Counted from the stretch's first letter, positions 10,446 to 21,320 are shown. The stretch: 64,000 bases of DNA from Platycnemis pennipes (GCA_933228895.1 OW121853.1:124888133-124952132); one strand, 5' to 3'. Notes: generated by a model from the letters alone, not told the origin. A program made the numbers and translations.

Positions 10446-11355
10446 ACGTAAGGGTCATGCATATAGACTAGGAGATCGTAGCAGACTAGGAATAAAATCG
10501 CCAAGTCCAAAGGAACACCTATGGACAGGAGTGAGATTTCTCAAATGTACATGATGCCTTTAAATATCTCCTCAAGGGGGTGTGGCAGGGGGCATGCATT
10601 AATAAGGAAACACTACCCAAGCTAATAAATAAGTAATAATAATCAACAAGATATATCCGTTATGCAATGAAACTGGATGAATCTTTCAAACCCTAACTTT
10701 GCAAGGTCATTTATAACGTCCAGAAATAGGTTTTGAAGTAGTTATATCCCGATACGTTGATATTTTTTTATCCCATGTTCGAAAATATTTCTGCGTTGAA
10801 TTCAATTGGGATACCAGTTTTTTTCGGAGAGAGGGTTCCGATTTTTACTCATTACAATGCCTAAATGTTGTAATTAAAAATTCACCATTTAGAGGCTTAA
10901 ACTTAGAAGATTCTTATTCTGCTCGAAAAAAGTACTAAATTTCCGTATATTTGAGCATTTCTTAATTGAAGAAAAACTGTGAGCCTAAAATGTTGATTTT
11001 TAGGTCTGATTACTTCAGTAACCGAAGAGCATTGCTGTCGAAGTGAAGTCAGTTTCGAATGTGCTATTACAATACCCTCCCTCGTATGACTATTGAACGC
11101 GGGTGCCCGCGACGGAAAATCCTGCCTTATGTGATGAAAGCCACAATTTTGATTGTAACCTGCAAAGGGAAAGGGCGAAATAATGCAGAAGACACATTCT
11201 GCATGATTATTAACGGGAAGTTAGTGTTTTATGCGATGAAAACTATAATTAGAACTGGAATGCCTATTGAAACTTAGTGGAAAGTTGTCCAAGCCGGGTA
11301 AATACACCATACATAGGCATGTATTTTCCAATTATTAATATGTTATTGACGTCTT
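10446..11355. other. Unassigned AT-rich sequence
   Basis: A worn hairpin remnant GGGGGTGTGGCAGGGGGC lies at about 10574-10591. The rest shows no gene. The frame at 11059-11277 contains a weakly repeated GTGATGAAAGCCACAAT / GCGATGAAAACTATAAT pair but no domain. Confidence 0.45.
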
Positions 11356-11359
11356 AGGA

Positions 11360-11575
11360 GAAGTTATCTGTGTCAAACTTACGCATGAGGTTCAGCCTTT
11401 TCATCAACCTACTGCTAGATAGCGATTCCTATCCCAGTTCCTCTAATAACTTGGAGACAATGCTGAATTTATCTAAACATATTTTTACAAACCTACCTGA
11501 CTTTGTCTGTACGCGATCCCATATACTAGCAGCATACTCGGTGTGCGGTCCTACTAGTGAGAAATGACAGTGTTC
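11360..11575 (-). mobile_element. Diverged LINE-A-like C-terminal fragment
   Basis: The minus frame contains LVGPHTEYAASIWDR, GRFVKICLDKFS and LEELG followed by ESLSSRL, diverged from the main LINE-A by many replacements. Probably an older subfamily or a related CR1-like family. Confidence 0.7.
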
Positions 11576-11739
11576 TTTTACCATTTATCACTTTACAATG
11601 TAGTCTGAATGTATATATTAATTGATGAGTGTGTAATATCTAGGAAAGTAAACCAAAACCACCCACTATCTTGGCTAATGCTGACTTCTTGAAATGTATA
11701 AATTGAGTTGAGCAGTTCCTGTTTCATACCACCATAATA

Positions 11740-12015
11740 AGCCTTACTGGGGGCAATCACCTCTCCCCCCCCCCCCCCCCCCAGAATTTGCCCCGGGCCC
11801 TTGAGAAATGAGTCTTCATCAATAAAAAATAAATTTCACTTGTATCCAGCTTGCCTATTCCCTTCTGACGTATATTCTACCACCTTCATATGTACTTTTA
11901 GCGGAATTCTAATCTCTACTCCCTCCTATCCGCAAAAAAATGTGGGCCCTTTTCATAGGAGCCGGGCCCTTTTCAAGGTTGGCCCCTCCCAGCGAAAATA
12001 GTTCCGACGCCCCTG
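11740..12015. mobile_element. hAT-like MITE Y, copy 2
   Basis: Shares CCGGGCCCTTGAGAAATGA, TTCTACCACCTTCATA, CCTATCCGCAAAAAAA and GGGCCCTTTTC blocks with the copy at 17582-18578. Its right end (TTCCGACGCCCCTG, 12002-12015) is the complement of CAGGGGCGTCGGAA, a hAT-type terminus. It interrupts LINE-A endonuclease sequence. The left end is degraded around a C homopolymer (about 11765-11782); a diverged 8-bp duplication (TTACTGGG / ATACCGAG) is possible. Confidence 0.65.
11765..11782. repeat. Poly-C run
   Basis: An uninterrupted C run of about 17 bases inside MITE Y; possible assembly or slippage site. Confidence 0.9.
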
Positions 12016-12432
12016 ATACCGAGCAAATAAATGTTTCCTTTCGGCTCGTGAGATTGTTAGCTCTCAGAGAAAATTGAGCCGTGACTACTTTATGGCCTCT
12101 AATGCCTTTCTCGGCTACTACTTTTACAACATGTTCTGGTACATTTGCCGCTAATAAATAGAAGGTATTATTTCCTCTGGTGGGTGCTGTTACCAATTGA
12201 TGCATTGAGTGTGTAGTGAAGGTACACAATAGTGACTCGCAGAGCTCCTTGTCTTTTACTCCGGTGATAAACCAATTCGTGTCCCAGTCTATGGACGGAA
12301 GTATGAAATCTCCACATATTATGATGTTTCGATCGTTTCCGCGCGAATGTAGTTTACTGCTGTTGCTCTCCAGGCCTGAAACTGAACTGCCGTCGCTATC
12401 AGGCGGTCTATAATATACACATATAAAGAATC
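12016..12432 (-). mobile_element. LINE-A endonuclease fragment, copy 2
   Basis: Minus-strand counterpart of 6585-7015. It encodes the same YYRPPDSD, HQLVTAPTRGNNTF and NVPEHVVKVVAEKGIRGHKV segments at high identity, with an uninterrupted frame through HQLVTAPTRGNNTFYLLAAN where copy 1 has a stop. Confidence 0.8.
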
Positions 12433-12469
12433 TTTTGGCTTTAGGCTGTCGAAGTGAACACCATACGCT

Positions 12470-12740
12470 CTTTAACCGACTCTCAGATTAGAACTCCCAA
12501 TTATTGGTGTAGTAATCCTTAGCTGTAATAAAGAAGAACATATAGGAGTCACTAAGAGGAACGTAGCTTTCTTGTCACGTGCATTGAAAACAGTTACTAA
12601 AATAATCAGCCGAAAATTGGAAGGAAAGATTGGAGGAAACCTGTCGGAGAACCTATAAATGGTAAATGATTTTGGAAAATATTCATTATCTGCGATTTCG
12701 TTTGATAACCAACTTTCTGTCCCTATAATTACATCCAAAT
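12470..12740 (-). mobile_element. LINE-A endonuclease N-terminal fragment
   Basis: The minus frame reads MDVIIGTESWLSNEIADNEY, then FPKSFTIYR and DR, the start of the CR1/Jockey-group endonuclease domain (GTESWL motif). It lies just upstream, on the minus strand, of the endonuclease piece ending at 12432, with decay between them. Confidence 0.8.
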
Positions 12741-12985
12741 CGGTGCCTTTAATGATATGGTAGCATTAAACTACTTTATTTTTATACTACGGCAGTTTAG
12801 TATCACCAAATATATTATATAACTATTTAGCAACTTCTCTGGTCGTTGATAGTAACCTCCATTAGCCATCTTAGGAAAACTAATTGTCAATAATTTGTCA
12901 TCACTGAAAAATTACTTCTGAAATTCCTCATCTTTCCCGTGACTCATGTGAAAGCCTCCATCAACTAGCCATTTCACAACGTGGA
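12741..12985. other. Unassigned
   Basis: AT-rich spacer between LINE pieces; no feature recognised. Confidence 0.4.
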
Positions 12986-12989
12986 ATGG

Positions 12990-13420
12990 AATAAGATGTT
13001 CAAGATACTGAAAGCAGTTGAGATGGACTACAACGACAAATAAATACTCTGTCGCCTCCGCAAGAATCAGGTCACAACAGTACGAATGAATGATGGAAGG
13101 AAAATAGAAGCCAAAACAAATGAGGAGTTAGACAAAGATAGAGCCTCTCGCCAATATTATTTGATATAATATATAACAAAAAGAATCAAAACGAGAAGCA
13201 GAAGAAATTGGTATAAAAGTAATCAAGGTTAATGTTGAAGAAATAAACATGCTTCCGGTTCGCAGATGGCTATCGCAGTTCTAACAGAAAGGCAAGTGGA
13301 CCTGTAAACATCTTGGAATATTACGGACCTAGTAATTTAGGAAATTAATATGAGAATCAACAAAAAGAAAGGAGCGAGGCACTCTATGGATCAGAGACAT
13401 GGAGCATCGAACATTGAGAT
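12990..13420 (+). mobile_element. RTE-like reverse transcriptase fragment
   Basis: Plus-strand frames give LCRLRKNQVTTVRMNDGRK (RT palm region), a broken FAD block around 13257-13290 (RFADG, then IAVLTE-like residues), MRINKK and a LYGSETW-like motif near 13380-13400. Heavily decayed. Its 3' part is included in composite repeat X. Confidence 0.6.
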
Positions 13421-13822
13421 CCCAGGATAAGACTCGCACGGTCTGTCTTTTCCCGCTCTCTTTTTCCAAACTCGCCCTCTCAGGTAGCAACGTTGCCACA
13501 TCCCATCCGCTTTTTACGCGAAAAATAGGAAAATCCTTAACTTTCATCGTAGAGCATCAATCAAAAAACGTTTTTCGACGTCTTGGAATGAACGATACAA
13601 CGAAGAAGATAAATTGTTGATACGTTCCAAAGTTTATAACTTCGATAAACCATGTCTAGTGGTCAATTTCCCCGAGGACCCCACCCGCTGGGAAAGGTCT
13701 ACCTAAGCTGAGCTCTCGGGATGGGCGAGGGTCGATTTTCGAGGAGACCGAGGGTGGACCCTCGGTCCTGAACTCCGTCCCACTAGCTACCTGAACGACG
13801 GCCCCGCTAAACTACCATTAAC
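13328..13822 (-). repeat. Composite repeat X, copy 2
   Basis: Inverted, nearly identical copy of 6095-6580, followed on the minus strand by LINE-A endonuclease sequence (12740-12016). The two copies differ by a few substitutions and by a segment present here but absent from copy 1 between X and the endonuclease. Confidence 0.75.
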
Positions 13823-14640
13823 CAATATTTTAAATGAAACGTGAGTTAAGTTGAAGTTAAATGATTTATTAGTTTTACACAACATCTGTGTTACACTCAC
13901 AGTGTTCATTCTGAAGTTCAGTGATGGTAGTGCTCACCGAGATGATGCCCAATGCCGAGTGAAGTTCACACATTAGAGGTAATCGTCAAGGTCGTTCTCT
14001 TCCCTGCGACGATGCATCGTTTCACCACCGTCACCACAGACGTCGCGACGTCTGTGGTGACGTCAGAAATGTCTTATACATGACAATCTGGTACCATGAC
14101 GATCACACTGTTTGAATTTTATAGTAAGTCCAGCGTTCTTCCCAAAGAGTAACGACGCCTTCTGTTATCCGTTACGTATATACTACATATATTCATTCAG
14201 GATATCACCCATTCAATTTTCAATATTTATACATTTTTTCAATGTTACTGTTCAAATTTATTATTTTGTTGATAATATTATATATATTTTATTGCCGGTC
14301 CGCGTATCTTTTACGGATTTCTCTGCACTTCAGGTGAATGCCGGACCAATAGCCTTCCCGTGGTATCAAATGATTGATCTCATATATGAACACAATGTTA
14401 AAAAGACTATTCGGAACAAATTAGACCCTGAAGTAGAAAATGTTCCTAGATCAGGGCTTCTCAAATGTTTATTTTTGGCTACTGTTATTGAGTTTTAGAC
14501 TCATAATTTATGCAATGTTATTTGGGAAAAATGAACATACATTGACTTAATTTATGATTTGTATCTACTTCCGCTCAGTCTGATTTTCATACATAAGCAT
14601 TGAAGTACGAAGTTTTTTTTTCTCGGACTACTGGTCGGAT
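13823..14640. other. Unassigned
   Basis: No gene recognised; the 128-codon frame at 14112-14498 is AT-rich without a domain. It contains a perfect 34-bp palindrome listed separately. Confidence 0.45.
14029..14062. repeat. Perfect 34-bp palindrome
   Basis: The half-site CGTCACCACAGACGTCG is followed directly by its exact reverse complement, with no spacer. It holds TGACG and GACGTC words (bZIP-type half sites), which may be incidental. Confidence 0.9.
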
Positions 14641-15200
14641 GCTGAGTAACCAGCAATGGACGAAGTAAAAGAGAAATTGCCAGTGGAATTGCCCAGGCGA
14701 AAAGGGCATTTTACCAGAAGAAGATTCTGCTTACAGCTACAAATACAAGCGTGGAAGTGAGCAAGCATTTCATTAGAACATACATCTGGAGCATTTTACT
14801 ATATGTCAGCGGAGAATGGACGATAACAGCTGCTCAAGGCTGGAAGCATTTGAAATGTAGTGCTACCGAAGAATGATGAAGATTAAATGGACCGAGTGAC
14901 AAACGAAGAAGTCCTAAGAAGAGTGGAAGAAAAGCGATATCTACTGAAAACCCTGAAAAGAAGACGGGACGAATTAATCGGCCACATCTTAAGACTTGAT
15001 GGACTAATGAAGACTATCGTAGAGGAAAAAATGAACAGGAAGAATGGAAAAGGCAGACCTCGTACGAGATGTATAGAACAAGTTGTGAAGGATGTAAAAG
15101 AGAAGAATTTACGTTGATAGGAATAGATTGATCGATAGAAGAATCGAATGGAGGGCTGCGTCAAACCAATCTTAGGATTGTTGACCGATGATGATTATTC
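14641..15200 (+). mobile_element. LINE-B (RTE-like) 3' fragment
   Basis: 5'-truncated. Frames give AKRAFYQKK, then an IRTYIWSILLY-like block, RVEEKRYLLKTLKRRRDELI, GHILRLDGLMKTIVEEKM and NGKGRPRTRCIEQVVKDVKE. The element ends with the conserved ATCTTAGGATTGTTGACC and a short GATGATGATT tail. Frameshifts and stops are present. Confidence 0.85.
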
Positions 15201-15869
15201 CTTGAATGGTCATTATTTACACTAAATTTCACACAGTTTCCGAAATGGATTTCAAGTATGAACGGAGGATAAACACCCATATTTTTTTCATTCTCATCAA
15301 CACCCACCCTGAGTTCAAATATGTCCTGCTTGGTGCAACTGAAATCGGGACATGGCTATTTCCTTCGAAGCTGTACCCACGTCCACACTCGACGCGCATG
15401 AAGGCGTTCGCTCCGAATCCGTTTTTTTTTCGCGGAGGAACGTCACAAACCAATGACGCAGCTGATATTTCGCCCCCGGAATGACAGCGTTCGGCGTGGG
15501 CGGTTCGCGCTTGTATCGGCGCATTTCACGCAACGCCGAGGGAGACGGAGATATTCGTGTGACCACGGATGGGAGGGGGATGTATTCATCGCCCGGGGAG
15601 GGAAAGCTGGGGGGGGGGTGGGGGGGGGGAGTGGAGTGGAGGAGGGGGGGGACGCCAGACCAGATGAATCGTAGTGAAAGACCTCCAGCACTCCTGCGGG
15701 CTAATTATTGTGGGCCACCACTCACTCCGCAGTGGGGCCTACTCGCGTAGGAACCTCTGAACGTTACTCTCCGGTGTCGTTCGAAGGGCATGCAGATAGT
15801 GTCCTAAGGTCACTTGCCACGATAGAGGGAGCGAAGAGGAGCAGAGTTATCGGAGAAAGACCAGACCAA
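15201..15869. other. GC-rich unassigned block with G-runs
   Basis: From about 15360 to 15870 the sequence is GC-rich, with CpG, overlapping spurious open frames on both strands, and G homopolymers at 15609-15657. No domain or splice-consistent exon was recognised. It could be a CpG-rich regulatory region or an old repeat. Confidence 0.4.
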
Positions 15870-16190
15870 GGGGGATGCGTTCGAAACCATCGGGATTATC
15901 CAGAATAGGTAACTAAGGAGTCACGTGGTATAAACACGAATGCTTCACAAATTTGGTGTTTAAACCACTGCCTACAAACTCATTTATTGTTTACGCATAT
16001 GTTTTATCTTTACCTTTGTGTCTGGGGGCTCTATAGTCGAGATTGATGAGAAAAACTCAAGTGAAAACAATTAATGATGTCGTAACGAGCGATTCAGACA
16101 CACTAAATTTTCGAACCATTCGTGTTTATAGCACGTGACTTCTTGGTTACCTATTCGAGATAATACCTAACACAGCCTCCCTTGAATGAA
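15870..16190. mobile_element. MITE Z, full copy with inverted termini
   Basis: The left end (GAATAGGTAACTAAGGAGTC..CACGAATGCTTC) and the right end, reverse-complemented (GAATAGGTAACCAAGAAGTC..CACGAATGGTTC), form about 85-bp terminal inverted repeats around an AT-rich centre containing GGGGGCTCTATAGTCGAG. No coding capacity. A truncated copy lies at 5049-5275. Confidence 0.75.
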
Positions 16191-17573
16191 AATGAAGAAA
16201 TATTTTGGTGCTTTAGCACCAACTACAACCCTGTGTTCGTGAACGGTGCGTAAAGGAAAAGCTTGAATCTGTTTGACAATCACGATATTGATAATTTTGC
16301 TTTGTCCTGTCAAATTTTTTCCAAATTATTGATCTCAAATACATATGAAATACATGAGTACAGTCAAAGTTAACAGAAATTATTATTGTATTTGAAACTC
16401 GGAGGGAAAATATTAGTTCTTGTTTCCAAGTAATCCATCCAATTCTTTCTTGAATATTTATACATTTTCAATTCCCTTTCTAGCACTTTATTTTTTCCAC
16501 TAATTAGACCTTTAGATATGATGCGGAGATAGAATTAAATGTTTTCTCAGCCTCAACCTCACAGGACTTTATTTTTTTCAGGTAAAACTAATAGAATCCA
16601 TTGGTCATCGCATGCACATGGAGGTAATGCAGTTCATATGAGCGAAGGGCCGTAAAAGAAACACTAGTTTACATCAAACATTTCGGTGTGAATCGCGTAC
16701 CTTATTTAATCGATTCTGCTGGGTCGCAGCTCGAGTATCAGATAGTTGAATTGAAACTTGGTGACAGTATACTTACTTTCATGGCAGCATTCAATATGGC
16801 ATACGATGCAATGAATATTAGGGCACAGACTTTAGGGATAAAAATTGAACTCGTGGTCCGTAAGTTTACATGTACTCTAACAATCATGTCACATTTATAA
16901 AAATTATAATCTCCCTAACATGTTACATTTTTATTTTAATATTAGACCTTGGTTGGGTTTTACTTTACCAAATTGCTTGGAAACAGGGTTGTTGACAAAT
17001 AAACAGAGAACAATTTGGGGGATTGGATAGTTAGAAATAAGTGAATTGACATGTGGTTCTTTTGTGGACACAAAATTTAGAGGATAATAAGTTTGAGAAT
17101 TGTGAGTGATATTGTGTTATCAATTGCTTCTTTTTAAACTTAGTGTGCACCAAACTTTGGCGTTAATTTGTTACGGTATAGTACCCTGTCGCAGTGGGTT
17201 AGAGTCAATGGATGTATCTTAACTAGATACAAGGATAGTAGATACGAGTAGTAGGCTCGCATTTGAGACCAGAAATTAAGATTGTTTCCATTACGTAACA
17301 ATACTGTGATACTGAAAGTAACTGGGAAAAAGGATGCTTATGCTCATGAAAAGCATCCTCGGTAAATATCTACAAAATGTGTAATGTTTGTTAATTCAAT
17401 CAAGTTTTCGATGTCAATGGACCATTATCGAGATAAATGTAATTTCACGTAGAAGACAACTAAGAAAACTTCTAGCCAACGATAGATCCTATTTTTTGCA
17501 TAAAGCACCGGCAGCAGGATACAGCTGTATCGGGAAAAATATGATTCACTCCAATTCCTTTTTCCAATTCTGT
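16191..17573. other. Unassigned AT-rich sequence
   Basis: No domain or recognised repeat. The 70-codon frame at 16688-16900 (LIDSAGSQLEYQIVELKLG) is not a family I recognise; an acceptor-like TTTTTTTCAG lies upstream at about 16571-16580, so a host exon cannot be excluded but is not supported. Confidence 0.4.
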
Positions 17574-17676
17574 TCTTCATCCAGCGGCGTCGGAAAAGGG
17601 GGACAGGAAGGGCCGAAGAATTTTCTCCGGCCCTTGAGAAATGATGTCTTCAAATATAAAACTTTACCTTGTTTCA

Positions 17677-18366
17677 TCTACATCTACATCTACACGATAC
17701 CCTGCAAGCCACCGCGAGGGTGTGTGGCAGGGGGTGAAGGTCACCAAGCATTCACTACTAGCATGCAAGCAAGCAACTAAAGGGTCTCATGCAACTAGAT
17801 TGTTAGTATCTATGGTATTTGAGGGGTTAATACATGCATCATGCACTACAGAATACTCTAAAATATTTCCCCTACCTATCCCTTTCCTATGCTGCCTATT
17901 CTGTTCTCTTATAGTACGGGGGAAAAATGCCATTTTGAATCTATCTGTACGACAATCTATCTCTCTAATCTTATTTATCTGGTCGAATCTAGCATAATAC
18001 GCTGGTGTTTTCAATATGTGCCTAACATCTTCAGTAAAGCTATCCGATTGAAATTTCTGCAATAGATTAAATCTGAACTTCAATCTACGCTCTGATAATG
18101 ATTCCCACCCTAATTCTTGTATTAATTCTGATACACTACTCAACCTATCGTAACACCTTTTGACGAACCTAGCTGCTCTACGCTGCACACTGTCTAGTTC
18201 TCTCATCAAACCTAATTCATTAGGATCCCATACACTGGCTGCATACTCAAGGTGGGGCCTAACTAGTGAAAAGTAGCATCGCTCTTTTGTCTTCTCATCA
18301 CATTTCCCAAGTACTCTTTTTATAAATCCTAGCTTTCTCTTCGCTCGGCCGCATATTTCCCTTATG
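17677..18366 (-). mobile_element. LINE-A 3' fragment, youngest copy
   Basis: A 690-bp 5'-truncated insertion into MITE Y with a 7-bp TSD TGTTTCA (17670-17676 and 18367-18373). The antisense hexamer tail and 3' hairpin lie at 17677-17735. The coding frame is intact from the truncation point to the stop, making this the best-preserved LINE-A C-terminus in the window. Confidence 0.9.
17787..18366 (-). CDS. LINE-A reverse-transcriptase C-terminal domain (partial, frame open)
   Basis: About 193 codons of the C-terminal part of a CR1-like ORF2 protein. In order: KHIREICGRAKRKLGFIKRV, LVRPHLEYAASVWDPNELGL, RRAARFVKRCYDRLSSVSEL, IQELGWESLSERRLKFRFN, REIDCRTDRFKMAFFPRTIR, then a short tail to a stop. 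This is the thumb and post-RT region that follows the palm in CR1-like LINEs; the endonuclease and catalytic RT motifs are absent because of 5' truncation, so it has no activity. The apparent initiator Met comes from flanking MITE Y sequence and is not a real start. The uninterrupted frame, unlike the other copies, suggests a recent insertion. Confidence 0.85.
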
Positions 18367-18586
18367 TGTTTCAAGATTGCTTATTCCTATCGGACACATA
18401 TTCTCCCACCTTCATAATGCTCTTCTAGCTAAATTCTAGTCTTTACCCACTACTATCCGCAAAAAAAACTGTGGGGCCTCCTCTTAGGCACCGGGCCCTT
18501 CTCTTAGGAGCAGGGGCCTTTTCTTAGGAGCCTGGCCTTTTTCAAGGCCCCCTAAAGGAAATAGCTCCGACTCCCTTGTCTTCATC

Positions 18587-19640
18587 TCAATACGGTAACA
18601 AATTAAATTGAACATTAAATTCGAGTGGTTTGAGCATACAGTGTTGGAAACATAGAAATACAATGAAATAATTATTTAGTCGTTTCCATTAAGAGGAGGC
18701 TACATAATACATACATTTTTAACTCTGTTTACCACCTTGAATCTTCAGAAGAAGGTGAAAGGCACAAGAAAGGGAGTAAACAATTTTAATTATAGCTTTG
18801 ACATCAGCGTTGACATCTTTTGCAACACGAGTGAGGAGGTATTAATTTCCTATGCGGGGTATGAGAAGAGTCTGATCGGAAGATGGGAGTAAATAGCCTC
18901 TTGGTTCCCAATTCCGCCCACAATAAAGACGTTCAACTTTCAATCAGTTGCCCGAAACAATTTGCTTCCATGGTTGCAACTCCCGATGGTCGCGACGCCG
19001 CCGGAGTCTCCGGAATTTCCCGTCCCGAGCGCCACCGTCGCCGCTGCAATCTCGAACGCTCTGCACTCCGGGCCAGCCGCCGGAAATATCCAGAGGGCTG
19101 TTCCGGAAATGACGCGTGGGCGTCGTGGTGCGGAGCTGTCAAGATTGCGTGAGGGGGAGGGTTGATTCGCAAGGGGGAAGGGGAGGTGGTGACGAGGGGG
19201 GGGGGTGAGGAGCAGCAGATTAATACCATTGGCGTGTGGGAGGGCCACAGACACGCGGAAATATTTGCTTTCACTTACTCTCCGTGCATACGCATATTCC
19301 GGCCTTTACGACGGCTACTTCACACAATCCACGGCCTATTTCATCCAATGTGCTCTTTCAAGCGGTTTAAGTAGCCATGCGCGTGCGCACCATATTGTTA
19401 AAGCATCAGAACGTTAAAAGATGGCTGCATTCATTCCGCTCAATAAACTACCAACTCCATGTAAAGCTACGTTCCCATTACTTCACCGCATTCCCATTCG
19501 AGAGAGGATGACTTCTCGTTGTAGAGCCGCTCGTGTCAAATAGGAAAGATGGTAAACCGTCCATAGGGTCGTGATTTCAGGCATCTCTACCTTTGGAAGG
19601 CGTCGATAAAGATCGAGTCGTGTGTTGACGTCCTGAAACT
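18587..19640. other. Unassigned; GC-rich core at 18940-19270
   Basis: The GC-rich, CpG-rich core has overlapping frames on both strands and no recognised domain. The flanks are AT-rich. It could be a CpG-rich regulatory region or an old repeat; nothing decides. Confidence 0.4.
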
Positions 19641-19763
19641 AGTTATAAGTTATTCTTTTGTTGTGGCAAAGAATATCTGGAAGGAACGGAACATTAGCTG
19701 TTTATCCACTCCATAAATTTTGAGCTTTTGATTGAAAATGAAGACAAAGAGAAGAGATGGAAA

Positions 19764-19912
19764 AAATGGAAAATAAAAGAATGAAACTGTGTAAGGTTCA
19801 CTTTATATTTGAATAAGCACGACCCGGGTTTCATAACATAGTTACATCTTCAGGTAAACCTGAAGGTAATATAAAGTGAACCTTACACAGTTTCATTCTT
19901 TTATTTTCCACT
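19764..19912 (-). mobile_element. Hammerhead foldback element, copy 3
   Basis: The inverted arms TGGAAAATAAAAGAATGAAA..AAGGTTCACTTTATAT and their complement close on a short loop. The right arm lacks the GAAA half, so the foldback is asymmetric. ATGGAAA occurs on both sides (19757-19763, 19913-19919) as a possible 7-bp TSD. The GGCGT..GTGGA leader tag of the other copies was not found. Inserted within LINE-B. Confidence 0.65.
19815..19857 (-). ncRNA. Hammerhead-like ribozyme motif, copy 3
   Basis: Minus strand: CUGAAGA (19853-19847), one extra U, stem II GUAAC/GUUAU, GAAAC (19832-19828), palindromic CCGG, GUC cleavage triplet (19823-19821), then GUGC. Core and stem III are intact; stem I is only about three pairs, with one a G-U wobble. 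Confidence 0.6.
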
Positions 19913-21023
19913 ATGGAAAGGTATCACATAGTCAAGCCCGAAGTTATCAGCTATAGATGGAAAGAATATCTGGAAGAGTTATACCACGGAATAAATCTTA
20001 GCACGAAAGTGATCGAAGAGGAAAGCGAAGTCGAAGAGGATGACATGGGAGCATCAATATTTCGGAATTTGACGCAGCAGTAAGGGACCTTCGGATGAAT
20101 AAGGCTTCTGGAATTCATGATATTCCTGCAGAACTAATTAAAAATGCAGGAGAGAAGACTTGAACTCATTTTCACAAAACCATCTGCGACATGTACTTAA
20201 CAGGAGGAATACCAATGGATCTCAAGAAAAACTTCATCATTCCTATTCCAAAATAGAGGAGATGGGGAAATGCGAATATTTTTGGACTACAAGTGTTACA
20301 ACACATGCATCAAAGATATTGACAAGGATTATCTACAGAAGAATAGAACAAAAAGCTGAGGAGTTCCTGGATGAATATCAATTTGGATTCAGGAAAAGTA
20401 AGGGTACAATGAAGCAATACTGGCCCTTAGGCTTCTCATAGAGAAGAAAAAGGAGAAGAACAAACCGACGTTCATTGCATTTGTGGATTAAGAGAAGGCC
20501 TTTGACAACGTGGATTGGGATTCAATGCTTGGAATTCTGAAGGCAATTGGAGTGTCCTACAATGACCGAAGAATTATACACAGTCTGTACAAAAACCAAG
20601 TAGCTGTGATTAAATCTGGACCCAGCTCTGAAGAAGCAAGAAGAGAAAGAAGAGAGAGTAGGCTGTGCGCTGTCTCCCGTTATTTTCAATGTTACATCGA
20701 GAGAGCCATTAACGAAATCAAAGAGAAGTCTTCTGGAGTAAATATCCACGGAGAAAAAATTAGCATGCTGCGATTCGCTAATGACATAGCACCCGTAGCA
20801 GAGACAGAGAAGGATCTGAATAAGACTCTAATAACCATGGAAAGGACAATGGCCAGATACCATCTGAAGATCTATAAGAATAAAACTAAGATATTGGTGT
20901 GCAGCAAAAGAGAAGAGGCCAAAAACAACGTTAAACTAGGAAAGCAAAAACTGGAAGAGGTGAAAGACTTCTGCTACCTGGGAAGCCGAGTAACCGACGA
21001 TGGACGAAGCAAGAAAGAAATAG

Positions 21024-21320
21024 CACTGTAAAAAGTTGATCTGATTTTCAGTGCGATCTGAATTTAAGCGCTGTCTGGTTGTAAGGCAGGAACACGGATT
21101 TAAGGTACGGAAGAGGCAGGAACATGGATGGTTGGTACAGGAACAGTTGAGCAGGAAGCAGAGGAAGCAGGATTCTGGATGGTCTGATTTTCAGCCGTTC
21201 ACCTGCCTTATTTTTAGACAAGATATTACTGGTCAAATTCAACATACCCTGTCTTAAAATTGTTGCATCTGAAATTCAGATCGCTTTTGTACCTTAAAAT
21301 CAGATCTACTTTTTACAGTG
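21024..21320. mobile_element. CACTG-terminated non-autonomous DNA transposon
   Basis: A 297-bp insertion into LINE-B with inverted ends CACTGTAAAAAGTTGATCTG and CACTGTAAAAAGTAGATCTG, flanked by an AG dinucleotide on both sides (21022-21023, 21321-21322). LINE-B reading resumes after it (compare AAATAGTCAGTAGAATAG in other copies). CACT-type ends with a 2-3 bp TSD fit the CACTA/EnSpm group. The interior contains GCAGGAAC-type repeats and no transposase. Confidence 0.8.

Larger units (their letters stand above)
17582..18578. mobile_element. hAT-like MITE Y, copy 1, with nested LINE-A
   Basis: Flanked by an exact 8-bp TSD TCTTCATC (17574-17581 and 18579-18586), a hallmark of hAT elements. The terminal inverted repeats are CAGCGGCGTCGGA on the left and CAAGGGAGTCGGA (reverse complement) on the right. 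The element itself is only about 300 bp; the rest is a LINE-A insertion at 17677-18366. Internal GGGCC-rich blocks match the copy at 11740-12015. Confidence 0.9.

Noticed and set aside
15443..15750. Proline- and glycine-rich frames on both strands
   Set aside because: They are driven by G-runs at 15609-15657; no domain.
18883..19274. Overlapping open frames on both strands in a GC-rich block
   Set aside because: Frames coexist on both strands in CpG-rich sequence, without a domain or splice signals that fit.
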